Positions 8,972 through 17,052 of a stretch of 64,000 nucleotides of DNA are shown in pieces. Location of the stretch: assembly GCF_003751225.1 (NCBI RefSeq), contig NZ_RJKE01000001.1, positions 1,674,001 through 1,738,000 on the forward strand, written 5' to 3'. This stretch comes from Actinocorallia herbida (lineage in GTDB: Bacteria; Actinomycetota; Actinomycetes; Streptosporangiales; Streptosporangiaceae). The position numbers were made by a program, and so were the translations under genes. Position 1 is the stretch's first letter; every line of letters begins with the position of its first letter. The notes under the pieces were generated by a model that saw only the letters and a list, made by a program, of their open reading frames with translations, was not told the origin of the DNA and ran no database searches.

Positions 8972-9020
8972 CCACCCGGTCGTGTTCCGGGCCCACGCGC
9001 CCGGAACAACGACCGGGTGG
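8972..9020 (+). terminator. 21-bp stem hairpin after murJ
   Basis: CCACCCGGTCGT followed by GTTCCGGGC pairs with GCCCGGAAC and ACGACCGGGTGG, with a single bulged A at 9008 and a short loop. It closes the tlyA-to-murJ run and is followed by G-rich sequence without a T tract, as is common for actinobacterial terminators. The remaining intergenic bases 8877-9085 hold nothing else I recognise. Confidence 0.8.
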
Positions 9021-9085
9021 GGGCGGGGCGCGTTAATCGGGGGAGGGTGGCGTGTCGTGGGGGTGGGATGCGGCAAGGTGGGGGC

Positions 9086-10216
9086 ATGGATGATGTTCAG
9101 GGGATGCGGGTGGCGCTGGTTCTGGGCCTCGCGTCCGGGGGGCTGGGACGGCATGTGAAGGCGGTGGCCGAGGGGCTCGCCGAGAGAGGGGCCCGGGTCG
9201 CGGTGTGCGGGCCGGGGGAGACCGAGCGGACGTACGGGTTCAGCGGGGCCGGGGTGCGGTTCGCCGAGGTGGACATCGCCGACCGGCCGCGGCCCGCGGG
9301 GGACCTGGCGGCGGTGCGGAAGCTGCGGGGGCTGCTGCGCGGGGCCGACATCGTGCACGCGCACGGGGTCCGGGCGGGGGCCATGGCGGTCATGGCGCGC
9401 GGCAGGCTCGCGTCCGGCGGGACCGGGCTGCGGGTGGAGGCCGGGCCGCCGGTGCTGGTGACGCTGCACAACGAGGCGCCGTCCGGGGGGATGGCCGGGG
9501 CGGCGTACGCGGTGCTGGAGCGGATCGTGGCGCGCGGCGCGACGGGCGTGCTCGGCGTCTCGCCGGACCTGGAGGAGCGGATGCGGGCGCTGGGCGCGCG
9601 CGACGTCGGGCACGCGATCGTCCCCGCCCCCCCGCTCGGCGCGGCCGCGCCGGGGGCGCGCGAGCGGCTGCGCGAGGAGCTGGGCGCGGGCGACGCGCAG
9701 GTGGTGCTCACCGTGGCGCGGCTCGCACCGCAGAAGGGCCTGCCGGTGCTGCTCGAAGCGGTCTCCCGGATGGGGCCCGCGGCGCCGCTGTTCCTCATCG
9801 CCGGGGACGGCCCCCTCGACGGCGAGCTGCGCGAGCGGATCGCCACGGCCGACCTGCCGGTGCGCCTCCTCGGCCGCCGGAACGACGTGGCCGAGCTCCT
9901 CGCCGCGTGCGACATCGTGGCGGTGCCGAGCATGTGGGAGGGGCAGCCCCTGTTCGTCCAAGAGGCGCTGCGGGCGGGCCGGCCGCTCGTCGCCACCGCG
10001 ACGGGCGGGGTGCCGCGCCTCGTCGGAGACGCCGCGGTGCTGGTCCCGGCGGGTGACGCGGCCGCGCTGGCCGCCGCGTTGCAGGGGATCCTGTCCGATC
10101 CGGGCCGCGCGGTGCGGCTCGGCGCGGCCGCCGCGCAGCGCGCGACCGCCCTGCCGACGGACGACGACGCGGTCGACCAGCTGGCCGCCCGCTACCGGGG
10201 GTTCCTCCCGGGTTGA
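9086..10216 (+). CDS. glycosyltransferase family 4 (GT-B fold)
   Basis: The protein has 376 residues and two Rossmann-like halves. The N-terminal half has the acceptor-side glycine loop LGLASGGLGRHVKAVAEGL. The C-terminal half has LTVARLAPQKGLPVLLEAV and the EX7E-type nucleotide-sugar motif in EGQPLFVQEALRAGRPLV. It probably transfers a hexose from a nucleotide sugar to a lipid or glycan acceptor on the cytoplasmic side; the acceptor is unknown. ATG 9086 follows a GGTGGGGG binding site, and ATG 9104 is an alternative. Standing just after murJ but beyond a terminator, it is probably transcribed separately. Confidence 0.85.
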   Translation: MDDVQGMRVALVLGLASGGLGRHVKAVAEGLAERGARVAVCGPGETERTYGFSGAGVRFAEVDIADRPRPAGDLAAVRKLRGLLRGADIVHAHGVRAGAMAVMARGRLASGGTGLRVEAGPPVLVTLHNEAPSGGMAGAAYAVLERIVARGATGVLGVSPDLEERMRALGARDVGHAIVPAPPLGAAAPGARERLREELGAGDAQVVLTVARLAPQKGLPVLLEAVSRMGPAAPLFLIAGDGPLDGELRERIATADLPVRLLGRRNDVAELLAACDIVAVPSMWEGQPLFVQEALRAGRPLVATATGGVPRLVGDAAVLVPAGDAAALAAALQGILSDPGRAVRLGAAAAQRATALPTDDDAVDQLAARYRGFLPG

Positions 10217-10334
10217 GTAGTGAGTAGAGTCACTTGCCGACGGGAGACGAATCGCGTTCTAGAATGAAACTCGAATACCGGTCTTCGCACCCCTGGGCGG
10301 AGACGCGGCCTGACTTCCAATCGAGAGGTGTGCA

Positions 10335-12515
10335 ATGGCCATCGGGCTGACCGAGGAGCACGAGGACCTGGCGGAGTCCGTACGAGGGCTGGCCGAGCGC
10401 CATGTGACGCAGGCCGTCCTCCGCGCCGCGCTGGACGCCGACGAGGAGACCCGTCCGGCGTTCTGGCGGCACCTCGCCGAGCAGGGCCTGCTCGGCCTGC
10501 ACCTGGCGGAGGAGCACGGCGGCCAGGGCTTCGGCCTGCTGGAACTCGCCGTGGTCACCGAGGAGCTGGGCCGCGCCGCTGCTCCCGGCCCCTTCGTGCC
10601 GACGGTGCTGGCCAGCTCCGTCATCGCCGCGTCGTCCAACGCCAAGGCGCACGCGCTGCTGCCGGGCCTGGCCGACGGCTCGGTCACCGCGGCCGTGGTC
10701 CTCGGCGGCGGCTTCACCGGCACCCGTGACGGCGACACGGTCGTCGTCGACGGCGTCGCGGAGACGGTCCTCGGCGCCGGCCTCGCCGACCTGATCGTGC
10801 TGGACGCGGGCGGCGAGTGGGTCGTCGTCGAGGCGGCCGAGCTGACGGTCACCGCCCGTCCGTCGCTGGACCGCGTCCGCCGCTCGGGCAGGGTCGAGGC
10901 GGCCGGCGTCCGGGTGAGCGCCGAGCGGGTGCTCGACGGCGTCACCGGCCAGGCCGTGTCGGACCTCGCCGCGGTGCTGTTCGGCGCCGAGGCCGCGGGC
11001 GTCGGCCAGTGGGCGGTCACCACCGCCTCGGAGTACGCCAAGGTCCGCGAGCAGTTCGGCCGCCCGATCGGCCAGTTCCAGGGCGTCAAGCACAAGGCCG
11101 CCCGGATGCTGATCAGCCTGGAGCAGTCGCGCGCCGCCGTCTGGGACGCCGCCCGCGCCGTCGGCGACGGTGCGGCCGACGCGCACTTCGCCGCCTCCGT
11201 CGCCGCGGTCATCGCGCCCGCCGCGATCGCCCAGATCGCCCGTGACGCGGTGCAGATCCTCGGCGGCATCGGCTTCACCTGGGAGCACGACGCGCACATC
11301 TACCTGCGCCGCGCCCTCACCCTCAAGGCCCTGTCGGCCTCCGCGTCCGACGCCGCCGCCGAGGTCGCCGACCTCGCCCTGGCCGGCGGCCGCCGCGAGG
11401 TGGAGCTGGAGCTGGACGACGACACCGCGCCGGTCCGCGAGCGGATCCGTGCCGAGGTCGCCGAGCTCGCCGCGATCACCGACAAGGCCGAGCTCAACAC
11501 CAAGATGGGCGACGAGGGCTGGACCGTCCCGCACTTCCCCCAGCCGTGGGGCAGGGGCGCCGACCCGATCGAGCAGATCCTCATCCAGCAGGAGCTGCGG
11601 GCCGCCAAGGTCAAGGCGCCGAACCTGGTGATCGGCGCGTGGCTGGTGCCGTCCCTGGTCGCCTACGGCACCGAGGAGCAGAAGGAGCGCTTCCTGCGCC
11701 CGACGCTGCGCGGCCAGATCATCTGGTGCCAGCTCTTCTCCGAGCCCGGCGCCGGCTCCGACCTCGCCGCGCTGTCGATGAAGGCCGAGAAGGTCGAGGG
11801 CGGCTTCAAGCTGACCGGCCAGAAGATCTGGACCTCGGTCGCGCACATCGCCGAGTGGGGCTTCTGCATCGCCCGCACCAACCCCGAGGCGCCCAAGCAC
11901 GCGGGCATCACCTACTTCCTGGTGAACATGAAGTCCCCGGGCGTGGACGTCCGGCCGCTGCGCGAGATGACCGGTGAGGCCCTGTTCAACGAGGTCTTCC
12001 TCGACGAGGTCTTCGTGCCGGACGACTGCGTCGTCGGCGAAGTCGACAAGGGCTGGCAGGTCGCCCGCAACACCCTGTCGAACGAGCGCGTGTCGCTGTC
12101 GACCGGCGGCGGCATGGGCATGGGCGTGCCGGAGCTGCTCGGCTGGTTCAAGGGCAAGGAGCTCGGCACGATCGCGAAGGCCGAGGTCGGCCGCCTGATC
12201 GCGCAGGGCCAGTCGATCGACCTCCTGGGCCTGCGCACCACCCTCAAGCAGCTGTCCGGGGTGAACCCGGGCGCCGAGGCGTCGGTCCGCAAGCTGCTGG
12301 GCGTGCAGTTCAACCAGGACGTCGCGGACTACTGCTTCGCGAGCCAGGGCGAGCTGGCGGCGCTGGAGGAGCCGATGGCGGCCACCGGCATCGTGGCGCG
12401 CGCGATGCTGTTCAGCCGGGCGATGACGATCTACGGCGGCACCACCGAGGTGCAGCTCAACATCATCGGCGAGCGGCTGCTGGGCCTCCCGCGCGATCCC
12501 GAGCCGGGCAAGTAG
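10335..12515 (+). CDS. fused tandem acyl-CoA dehydrogenase
   Basis: At 726 residues the protein is twice the usual length and holds two acyl-CoA dehydrogenase folds. The first half (about 1-345) ends with GGIGFTWEHDAHIYLRRA, Glu317. The second (about 375-726) has FSEPGAGSDLAAL, ITYFLVNMKSPGV and the classical YGGTTEVQ catalytic Glu at 705 near the C terminus. The enzyme would oxidise an acyl-CoA to the 2-enoyl-CoA using FAD, passing electrons to ETF. Such fusions mimic the alpha2beta2 heteromeric dehydrogenases of steroid and branched-acid catabolism; the substrate is not evident. A TAGAAT box at 10260-10265 and a GAGAGGTG binding site precede the ATG. Confidence 0.9.
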   Translation: MAIGLTEEHEDLAESVRGLAERHVTQAVLRAALDADEETRPAFWRHLAEQGLLGLHLAEEHGGQGFGLLELAVVTEELGRAAAPGPFVPTVLASSVIAASSNAKAHALLPGLADGSVTAAVVLGGGFTGTRDGDTVVVDGVAETVLGAGLADLIVLDAGGEWVVVEAAELTVTARPSLDRVRRSGRVEAAGVRVSAERVLDGVTGQAVSDLAAVLFGAEAAGVGQWAVTTASEYAKVREQFGRPIGQFQGVKHKAARMLISLEQSRAAVWDAARAVGDGAADAHFAASVAAVIAPAAIAQIARDAVQILGGIGFTWEHDAHIYLRRALTLKALSASASDAAAEVADLALAGGRREVELELDDDTAPVRERIRAEVAELAAITDKAELNTKMGDEGWTVPHFPQPWGRGADPIEQILIQQELRAAKVKAPNLVIGAWLVPSLVAYGTEEQKERFLRPTLRGQIIWCQLFSEPGAGSDLAALSMKAEKVEGGFKLTGQKIWTSVAHIAEWGFCIARTNPEAPKHAGITYFLVNMKSPGVDVRPLREMTGEALFNEVFLDEVFVPDDCVVGEVDKGWQVARNTLSNERVSLSTGGGMGMGVPELLGWFKGKELGTIAKAEVGRLIAQGQSIDLLGLRTTLKQLSGVNPGAEASVRKLLGVQFNQDVADYCFASQGELAALEEPMAATGIVARAMLFSRAMTIYGGTTEVQLNIIGERLLGLPRDPEPGK

Positions 12516-12522
12516 CGCAATT

Positions 12523-12568
12523 CCGGGCAGTAGGGGTGAACGGTAAGTCCGTCGCCCCTACCGCCCGG
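12523..12568 (+). terminator. hairpin after the acyl-CoA dehydrogenase
   Basis: CCGGGC and GTAGGGG (12523-12536) pair with CCCCTAC and GCCCGG (12555-12568), and an inner ACGG/CCGT stem closes the loop. It starts eight bases after the stop codon. The TACACT -10-like box of the next gene begins immediately after it. Confidence 0.7.
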
Positions 12569-12627
12569 TACACTGCGTCGGCTTCCTGCCCCCGATCGCC
12601 CCCCACGCGCTGACCCCGGAGGACTCC

Positions 12628-13149
12628 GTGAAACCCCTCGCCCTCACCCTCGCCGCGCTGCTCACCCTGTCCGTCTCCGCCTGCGGTGGCGGAGGGAGCG
12701 AGGAGGAGGGCACGCAGCCGGAGACCTCGGCCGGCGCGGCCGCCGCGCCGTCGGACTCCGGGGTGCCGGTGCCGTCGGAGAAGTCCGGGGTTCCGCTGAT
12801 CGAGCCTTCCGAGACCGGCAAGCCCGCGCCGAAGCCCCAGCCGAACCAGGTCAAGGCGCTCGTCGGCACCTGGCAGGGCGACGGCCCGGTCAAGGAGTAC
12901 TTCGTCTTCACCGCCAAGGGCGACGGCATGCTCATCGCCCAGGACAAGACCCTGTGGACGGGCACGGTCATCCCCGCGGGCAAGAACACCTTCCGCCTGT
13001 CGTGGGAGGGCACCGACCCCGGCGCCACCTACTGGCAGGTGGTGCTGAAGGACGGCGGCAAGGCCTTCACCTTCGCCGCCACCGACCAGGACTACACCAA
13101 GGTCGCCAAGCCGAAGACCGACAAGACCGACAAGCCCGAGGAACAATGA
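12628..13149 (+). CDS. secreted lipoprotein of unknown function
   Basis: The protein has 173 residues. The signal peptide KPLALTLAALLTLS ends in a lipobox VSAC with the lipidated Cys at residue 19. A Gly/Glu/Ser/Pro-rich linker runs to about residue 75. A C-terminal domain (LVGTWQGDGPVKEYFVFTAKGDG onward, split by the display limit) resembles small beta-barrel or lipocalin-like folds: it begins with a GTW motif and ends in a Lys/Asp-rich tail. The start is GTG 12628 after GGAGGA. Its stop overlaps the ATG of the MoxR ATPase, so this surface lipoprotein is translationally coupled to a MoxR/VWA pair, which is unusual. I do not recognise a named family. Confidence 0.8.
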   Translation: MKPLALTLAALLTLSVSACGGGGSEEEGTQPETSAGAAAAPSDSGVPVPSEKSGVPLIEPSETGKPAPKPQPNQVKALVGTWQGDGPVKEYFVFTAKGDGMLIAQDKTLWTGTVIPAGKNTFRLSWEGTDPGATYWQVVLKDGGKAFTFAATDQDYTKVAKPKTDKTDKPEEQ

Positions 13150-14003
13150 CCCTGTTCGACTCGCCGGCCCAGGTGGCCGAGGCCCTCGCGGGCGTCGGCT
13201 ACCTGCCCGGACCCGAGATCGCCACCACCGTGTTCCTCGCGGACGCGCTCGGCAAGCCCCTGCTCATCGAGGGCCCCGCCGGGGTCGGCAAGACCGAGCT
13301 GGCCAAGGCGGTCGCCGCGGCCACCGGCGCCGAGCTGATCCGGCTCCAGTGCTACGAAGGACTGGACGAGGCCCGCGCGCTGTACGAGTGGAACTACAAG
13401 AAGCAGCTCCTGCGCATCCAGGCCGCCGGGGACCGGGCGTGGGACGACACCCACGACGACATCTTCACCGACGAGTTCCTGCTGGAGCGCCCCCTGCTGG
13501 CCGCGATCCGGCGGGAGGACCCGACGGTCCTGCTCATCGACGAGACCGACAAGGCCGACGTCGAGGTCGAGGGCCTGCTGCTGGAGGTCCTGTCGGACTT
13601 CCAGGTGACGATCCCGGAGCTCGGCACGATCACCGCGAAGCGGCGCCCGTTCGTCGTCCTCACCTCCAACGCGGCCCGCGAGCTGTCGGAGGCGCTCAAG
13701 CGGCGCTGCCTCTACCTCCACCTGGAGTACCCGCCGATGGAGCGCGAACGCGACATCGTGCTGTCGCGGGTGCCCGGGATCGAGGAGGGGCTCGCGGAGC
13801 AGATCGTCAAGACGATCGGGGCGCTGCGCGGCCTGGAGGTCAAGAAGGCCCCGTCGATCGCCGAGACCATCGACTGGGCGCGCACCCTCCTGGCCCTCGG
13901 CCTGGACACGCTCGACGCCCAGGCCGTCAAGGACACGCTCGGGGTCGTCCTCAAGCACGTCGCCGACCAGCGGCGGGCCGTCACCGAACTGAACCTGGGA
14001 TGA
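13146..14003 (+). CDS. MoxR family AAA+ ATPase
   Basis: The protein has 285 residues. Walker A is GPAGVGKT (43-50), Walker B VLLIDETDKAD (128-138), sensor 1 LTSN (172-175) and the following LKRRC carries a candidate arginine finger. The family acts as a chaperone-like remodeller that activates or inserts cofactors into target proteins, normally together with a VWA protein. Here that partner is encoded next, overlapping by four bases. Closest in style are the CoxD/APE2220-type MoxR proteins paired with CoxE-like VWA proteins. No CO dehydrogenase genes are nearby, so the client is unknown. The upstream lipoprotein could be related to it. Confidence 0.88.
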   Translation: MTLFDSPAQVAEALAGVGYLPGPEIATTVFLADALGKPLLIEGPAGVGKTELAKAVAAATGAELIRLQCYEGLDEARALYEWNYKKQLLRIQAAGDRAWDDTHDDIFTDEFLLERPLLAAIRREDPTVLLIDETDKADVEVEGLLLEVLSDFQVTIPELGTITAKRRPFVVLTSNAARELSEALKRRCLYLHLEYPPMERERDIVLSRVPGIEEGLAEQIVKTIGALRGLEVKKAPSIAETIDWARTLLALGLDTLDAQAVKDTLGVVLKHVADQRRAVTELNLG

Positions 14004-15367
14004 GCCTCCTCGACCGGCACTCCGGTTTCGTGCACGCGCTGCGCGAGGCCGGACTGCCGGTCTCCGTCGCCGAAGGGCTCGACGCCGTCCGCGCGCTAGG
14101 GCACCTCGACCTCATCGACCGCGAAGGGCTGCGCACGGCCTACGCCGCGACGCTCGTCAAGCGGCCCACCCACCGGCCGCAGTTCGACCTGCTCTTCGAC
14201 CTGTGGTTCCCCGCCGCGCTCGGCGCGGGCGAGGGCAACGCCGACCGCGACCCCGCGCACCGCTCCGGCAAGCCGCCCGCGCTCGACCCCGAGGTCCAGG
14301 CGATGCGCGGCGAACTGTTCGAGCTGCTGCTGTCCGGCGACGAGGAGGCGATGCGCGCGTTCGCCCGGATGGCCGTCGCCAGGTACGGCCGCAGCCCCAA
14401 CGGGCAGAGCTGGTTCTCCTCCGGGGTGCTGCGCGCCATGTCGGCGGACACCCTCATGGCCTCGCTGCTCCAGGCCGTGCTCAGCGAGCGCGGCGGGGTG
14501 GAGGAGGCCGCCGCGCGGCGGATGTTCCGGAACCGGATGGGCGCGTTCGAGCAGGCCGTCGGCACCGAGGTGCGGCGCCGCATCGCCGAGGACACCGGGG
14601 TCGAGCGGACCGGCCGCGCCACCGTCAAACCGCCGCTGGAGCAGCTCGACTTCAACCGGGCGACCCGCACCGACCTCGCCGAACTGCGCCGCCAGGTGCA
14701 CCCGCTGGCCCGTCGGCTGGCGTCCCGGCTCGCCCAGCGCAACCGGCTCGGCGACCGCGGCCGCCTGGACTTCCGCAGGACGGTCAGGGCCTCGCTGGCC
14801 ACCGGCGGCGTCCCGCTCACCACGCATTTCAAGCCGAAGCGGCCGCACAAGCCCGAACTCGTCATCCTGTGCGACGCCAGCGACTCCTGCCAGTCCTTCG
14901 CGCACTTCACGCTGCTGCTCACCTTCGCGCTGCGCGAGCAGTTCACCAAGGTCCGCGCGTTCGCCTTCATCGACTCCACCGACGAGATCACCAAGTACTT
15001 CGCGCCGGGTTCCGACGTCGTCGAGGCGATGCGGCGGATGACGCGCGAGGCCGACCTGGTGTGGCTGACCGGGCGCAGCAACTACGGGCACGCCTTCAAG
15101 ACCTTCGACGACAAGTACCGGGACGCCGTCACGTCGCGGACGTCCCTGCTCATCCTCGGGGACGCCCGCTCGAACTACGGCCCGCTGGCGCTGCCGATCG
15201 TGCGGCGGATGGCCGAGACCGCCCGGCACGCCTACTGGCTGAACCCCGAGCGGCCCCGCGACTGGGACACCGGCGACTCGGCGGCGAGCACCTACGGCGA
15301 CGTGATCGAGATGCACGAGTGCCGCAACCTCACCCAGCTCGCGGAGTTCGTCGAACTGCTCGCCTGA
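14000..15367 (+). CDS. CoxE-like von Willebrand factor A domain protein
   Basis: The protein has 455 residues. The N-terminal half is helical and charged. The C-terminal VWA domain begins near residue 285, with a metal-ion-dependent adhesion site DASDS at 292-296 after ELVILC. Further motifs are FIDSTDEIT and the conserved TGRSNYGHA, typical of CoxE. It would bind the MoxR ATPase upstream and hold the substrate. There is no signal peptide or membrane segment, so the complex is cytoplasmic. The ATG overlaps the moxR stop. Confidence 0.86.
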   Translation: MSLLDRHSGFVHALREAGLPVSVAEGLDAVRALGHLDLIDREGLRTAYAATLVKRPTHRPQFDLLFDLWFPAALGAGEGNADRDPAHRSGKPPALDPEVQAMRGELFELLLSGDEEAMRAFARMAVARYGRSPNGQSWFSSGVLRAMSADTLMASLLQAVLSERGGVEEAAARRMFRNRMGAFEQAVGTEVRRRIAEDTGVERTGRATVKPPLEQLDFNRATRTDLAELRRQVHPLARRLASRLAQRNRLGDRGRLDFRRTVRASLATGGVPLTTHFKPKRPHKPELVILCDASDSCQSFAHFTLLLTFALREQFTKVRAFAFIDSTDEITKYFAPGSDVVEAMRRMTREADLVWLTGRSNYGHAFKTFDDKYRDAVTSRTSLLILGDARSNYGPLALPIVRRMAETARHAYWLNPERPRDWDTGDSAASTYGDVIEMHECRNLTQLAEFVELLA

Positions 15368-15465
15368 CGTCCTCACCACGCCGAATCGGGGGTGTGAGAC
15401 TACCCGTACGGCGGACACACCGCAGGGCAACACCGGTGTAACACCGTGTGCCTACCGTCGCGCAC

Positions 15466-15921
15466 ATGACCGCATCCGCCCTGCTCGTCCCCCTTGCGCC
15501 CGCCGCCCTCGGCGTCCTCACGGCCCGGATCGTCGTAGCCGGCGGCCGGGCGGCCGACCGCGCCGCGTTCGTCGCGGCCGTCGGCGGGGCGGGCGTCCGG
15601 CAGGGCCAGGGGGTCGTCCTGGACCTGTGCGCGGCGCGGCACGCGGTGCCGTCGGCGCCGGACCTGGCCGGGGCGCTCGGCGCGGTCGTGCTGGCCGACC
15701 CCCGGTGGCCGGGTCCCGCCCGGACGGTCCTCGACGCCTGCGAGGACGCCGGCGTGGCCGTCGCCGTCGCGGTCGCCGACGGCTTCCCGCACGACGCTCT
15801 CCGCGCGGCCCTCGACCTGGACGAGGCGGTGCCGCTCGTGCCCTGCGTCCCGGCCGACCCGGGGTCGGCCCGCGCGGTGCTCCGCGCGCTGTTGCGCGCG
15901 GGCGTCGTCGCGACGGTCTGA
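15466..15921 (+). CDS. CvnD-like G-domain protein lacking the P-loop
   Basis: The protein has 151 residues from ATG 15466, probably leaderless because TACCGT at 15453-15458 sits seven bases upstream; GTG 15448 is an alternative start. ARIVVAGGRAADRAAFVAAV matches the shape of the first strand and P-loop of the small GTPases of conservons (VAGGFGVGKTTFVGAV). The C-terminal ALDLDEAVPLVPC and VLRALLRAGV match the CvnD ending. The nucleotide-binding GxxxxGKT is replaced by GGRAADRAA and the middle is shortened. It stands alone, with no CvnA, CvnB or CvnC neighbours. I infer a degenerate or non-GTP-binding relative, and the assignment rests on my reading of motifs only. ACACCGGTGT at 15430-15439 is a palindrome upstream. 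Confidence 0.55.
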   Translation: MTASALLVPLAPAALGVLTARIVVAGGRAADRAAFVAAVGGAGVRQGQGVVLDLCAARHAVPSAPDLAGALGAVVLADPRWPGPARTVLDACEDAGVAVAVAVADGFPHDALRAALDLDEAVPLVPCVPADPGSARAVLRALLRAGVVATV

Positions 15922-15940
15922 GCCGCGCCGCCCCCGCGGG

Positions 15941-16480
15941 TCAGGAGAGGGCGCGGGACAGGAGATCGGCGACGGCGTCGGGGTCGATGCGGTCGCCGGT
16001 GAGGTGGTAGAGGTTCTCGTGGTAGAGCAGGATCGTGGCGAAGGTCGCGGCGGCGATCTCCAGCCGGGCGGTGTCGCCCCGCGCGCCGGGCAGCGCGGCC
16101 TCCAGCGCGCGGCGGGCCAGGCTGACGAGTTCGCGGTTGAGCCCCCCGAGCCGGTCGCGGACGCTGCGGTGGGTGTCGGCCTCCCGGAACAGGATGCGGC
16201 GCATCCGGGGCGAGGCGCGCAGCGGCAGGCGGGCGGCGACGCGGCGCAGCGCCCCGGCCGGGTCGGCGGCCTCGGAGTCGGGGGCGTAGGCGTCCTCGAT
16301 GGCGGTCCGCTCGTCGACGAGGGTGACCAGCACGTCCATCTTCTGCGGGAAGTAGTGGAAGACCAGGCCCTTGGGCACCGCGGCGACCTCCGCTATCCGC
16401 GCGGTGGAGGTGCCGTCGTAGCCGGTCTCGGCGAACAGCTCCTCGGCCGCGTCGAGGATCCGTGTGCGTGAGTCGCTCAA
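15941..16480 (-). CDS. TetR family transcriptional regulator
   Basis: The protein has 179 residues when started at TTG 16480. An upstream GTG at 16531 would lie inside a terminator hairpin and add residues without family similarity, so I prefer the TTG. The N-terminal helix-turn-helix reads RILDAAEELFAETGYDGTST then ARIAEVAAVPKGLVFHYFPQ. The C-terminal ligand domain has no recognisable specificity. It follows the SPW membrane protein gene, whose promoter carries a perfect 20-bp palindrome. That is a plausible target, making this an autoregulated membrane-protein/repressor unit. Confidence 0.85.
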   Translation of the reverse strand: MSDSRTRILDAAEELFAETGYDGTSTARIAEVAAVPKGLVFHYFPQKMDVLVTLVDERTAIEDAYAPDSEAADPAGALRRVAARLPLRASPRMRRILFREADTHRSVRDRLGGLNRELVSLARRALEAALPGARGDTARLEIAAATFATILLYHENLYHLTGDRIDPDAVADLLSRALS

Positions 16481-16501
16481 GACCGCCCCCAGGTCGCAAG
16501 G

Positions 16502-16533
16502 ACGTGGTCCCCGGCGGGCGCCGGGGACCACGT
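16502..16533 (-). terminator. 14-bp perfect stem between SPW gene and tetR
   Basis: ACGTGGTCCCCGGC pairs perfectly with GCCGGGGACCACGT around a GGGC tetraloop. It begins 14 bases after the SPW stop and ends before the tetR start, so it terminates or attenuates the SPW transcript ahead of the repressor gene. Confidence 0.8.
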
Positions 16534-16546
16534 GGTGTCGCTCGGT

Positions 16547-16885
16547 TCAGCTCGCGGCGGCCCGCGCCGGCGCCGCGTACGTGGCGTACAGCCCGACGAT
16601 AACCGTGACGGCTCCGGCGATCCATGCCGTCCAGGCGGCACCGTCGTCACCTGTGAACTGCCACGCCCAGGGCGCGACGAAGAGCAGTACCGCGAACGCC
16701 GTCACGGTCCACTCGCTGGGGCCCGCCCTGCCGAGCAGGCCGAACAGCCCGGTGAGCGCCAGCAGCGCGCCGAGCACGATGAGGGGTTCGCGTCCCGCGC
16801 CGTCGGACCACAGGTCCGGCGCGAGCACCGCCGCGAGTCCGGCCACGAGGGCCACCGCGGCCTGGTAGGAGAACTTCACCGACAT
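16547..16885 (-). CDS. SPW repeat family membrane protein
   Basis: The protein has 112 residues from ATG 16885, with GGAGG nine bases upstream. It shows four hydrophobic segments arranged as two hairpins. The repeats are characterised by PDLW (residues about 24-27, APDLWSDG) and PSEWTVTAFAVLLFVAPWAW. SPW repeat proteins are small actinobacterial membrane proteins of unknown function. Its promoter region contains a perfect TetR-type palindrome, and the TetR gene follows downstream. Confidence 0.75.
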   Translation of the reverse strand: MSVKFSYQAAVALVAGLAAVLAPDLWSDGAGREPLIVLGALLALTGLFGLLGRAGPSEWTVTAFAVLLFVAPWAWQFTGDDGAAWTAWIAGAVTVIVGLYATYAAPARAAAS

Positions 16886-16939
16886 TCCACAACCTCCAGG
16901 GGTATTCCGGACTTCCTCGTCCACCCCTGAGAATCCTCC

Positions 16940-16959
16940 GATTGACCGTCCGGTCAATC
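16940..16959. promoter_or_regulatory. 20-bp perfect palindrome, likely TetR operator
   Basis: GATTGACCG and CGGTCAATC flank a TC centre. The site sits about 55 bases upstream of the SPW membrane protein start. Its form (TTGACCG-N2-CGGTCAA) is typical of TetR family operators, and a TetR gene lies two genes downstream on the same strand. Binding is inferred. Confidence 0.7.
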
Positions 16960-17052
16960 AGCCTTCGGGGCGACGAAGCCCTGGCGCCGAGGTGAGGTCG
17001 GCCTTACTCCGCTGGACGATCACCGCGCCGGCCTGCTAGGCCCCGTCGGGGC

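Noticed and set aside
6716-9085. Long frame upstream of the GT4 glycosyltransferase, in total 1166 codons
   Set aside because: It overlaps murJ and the repeat tail in another frame and consists of Arg/Pro/Gly-rich low complexity. The real start is near 9086.
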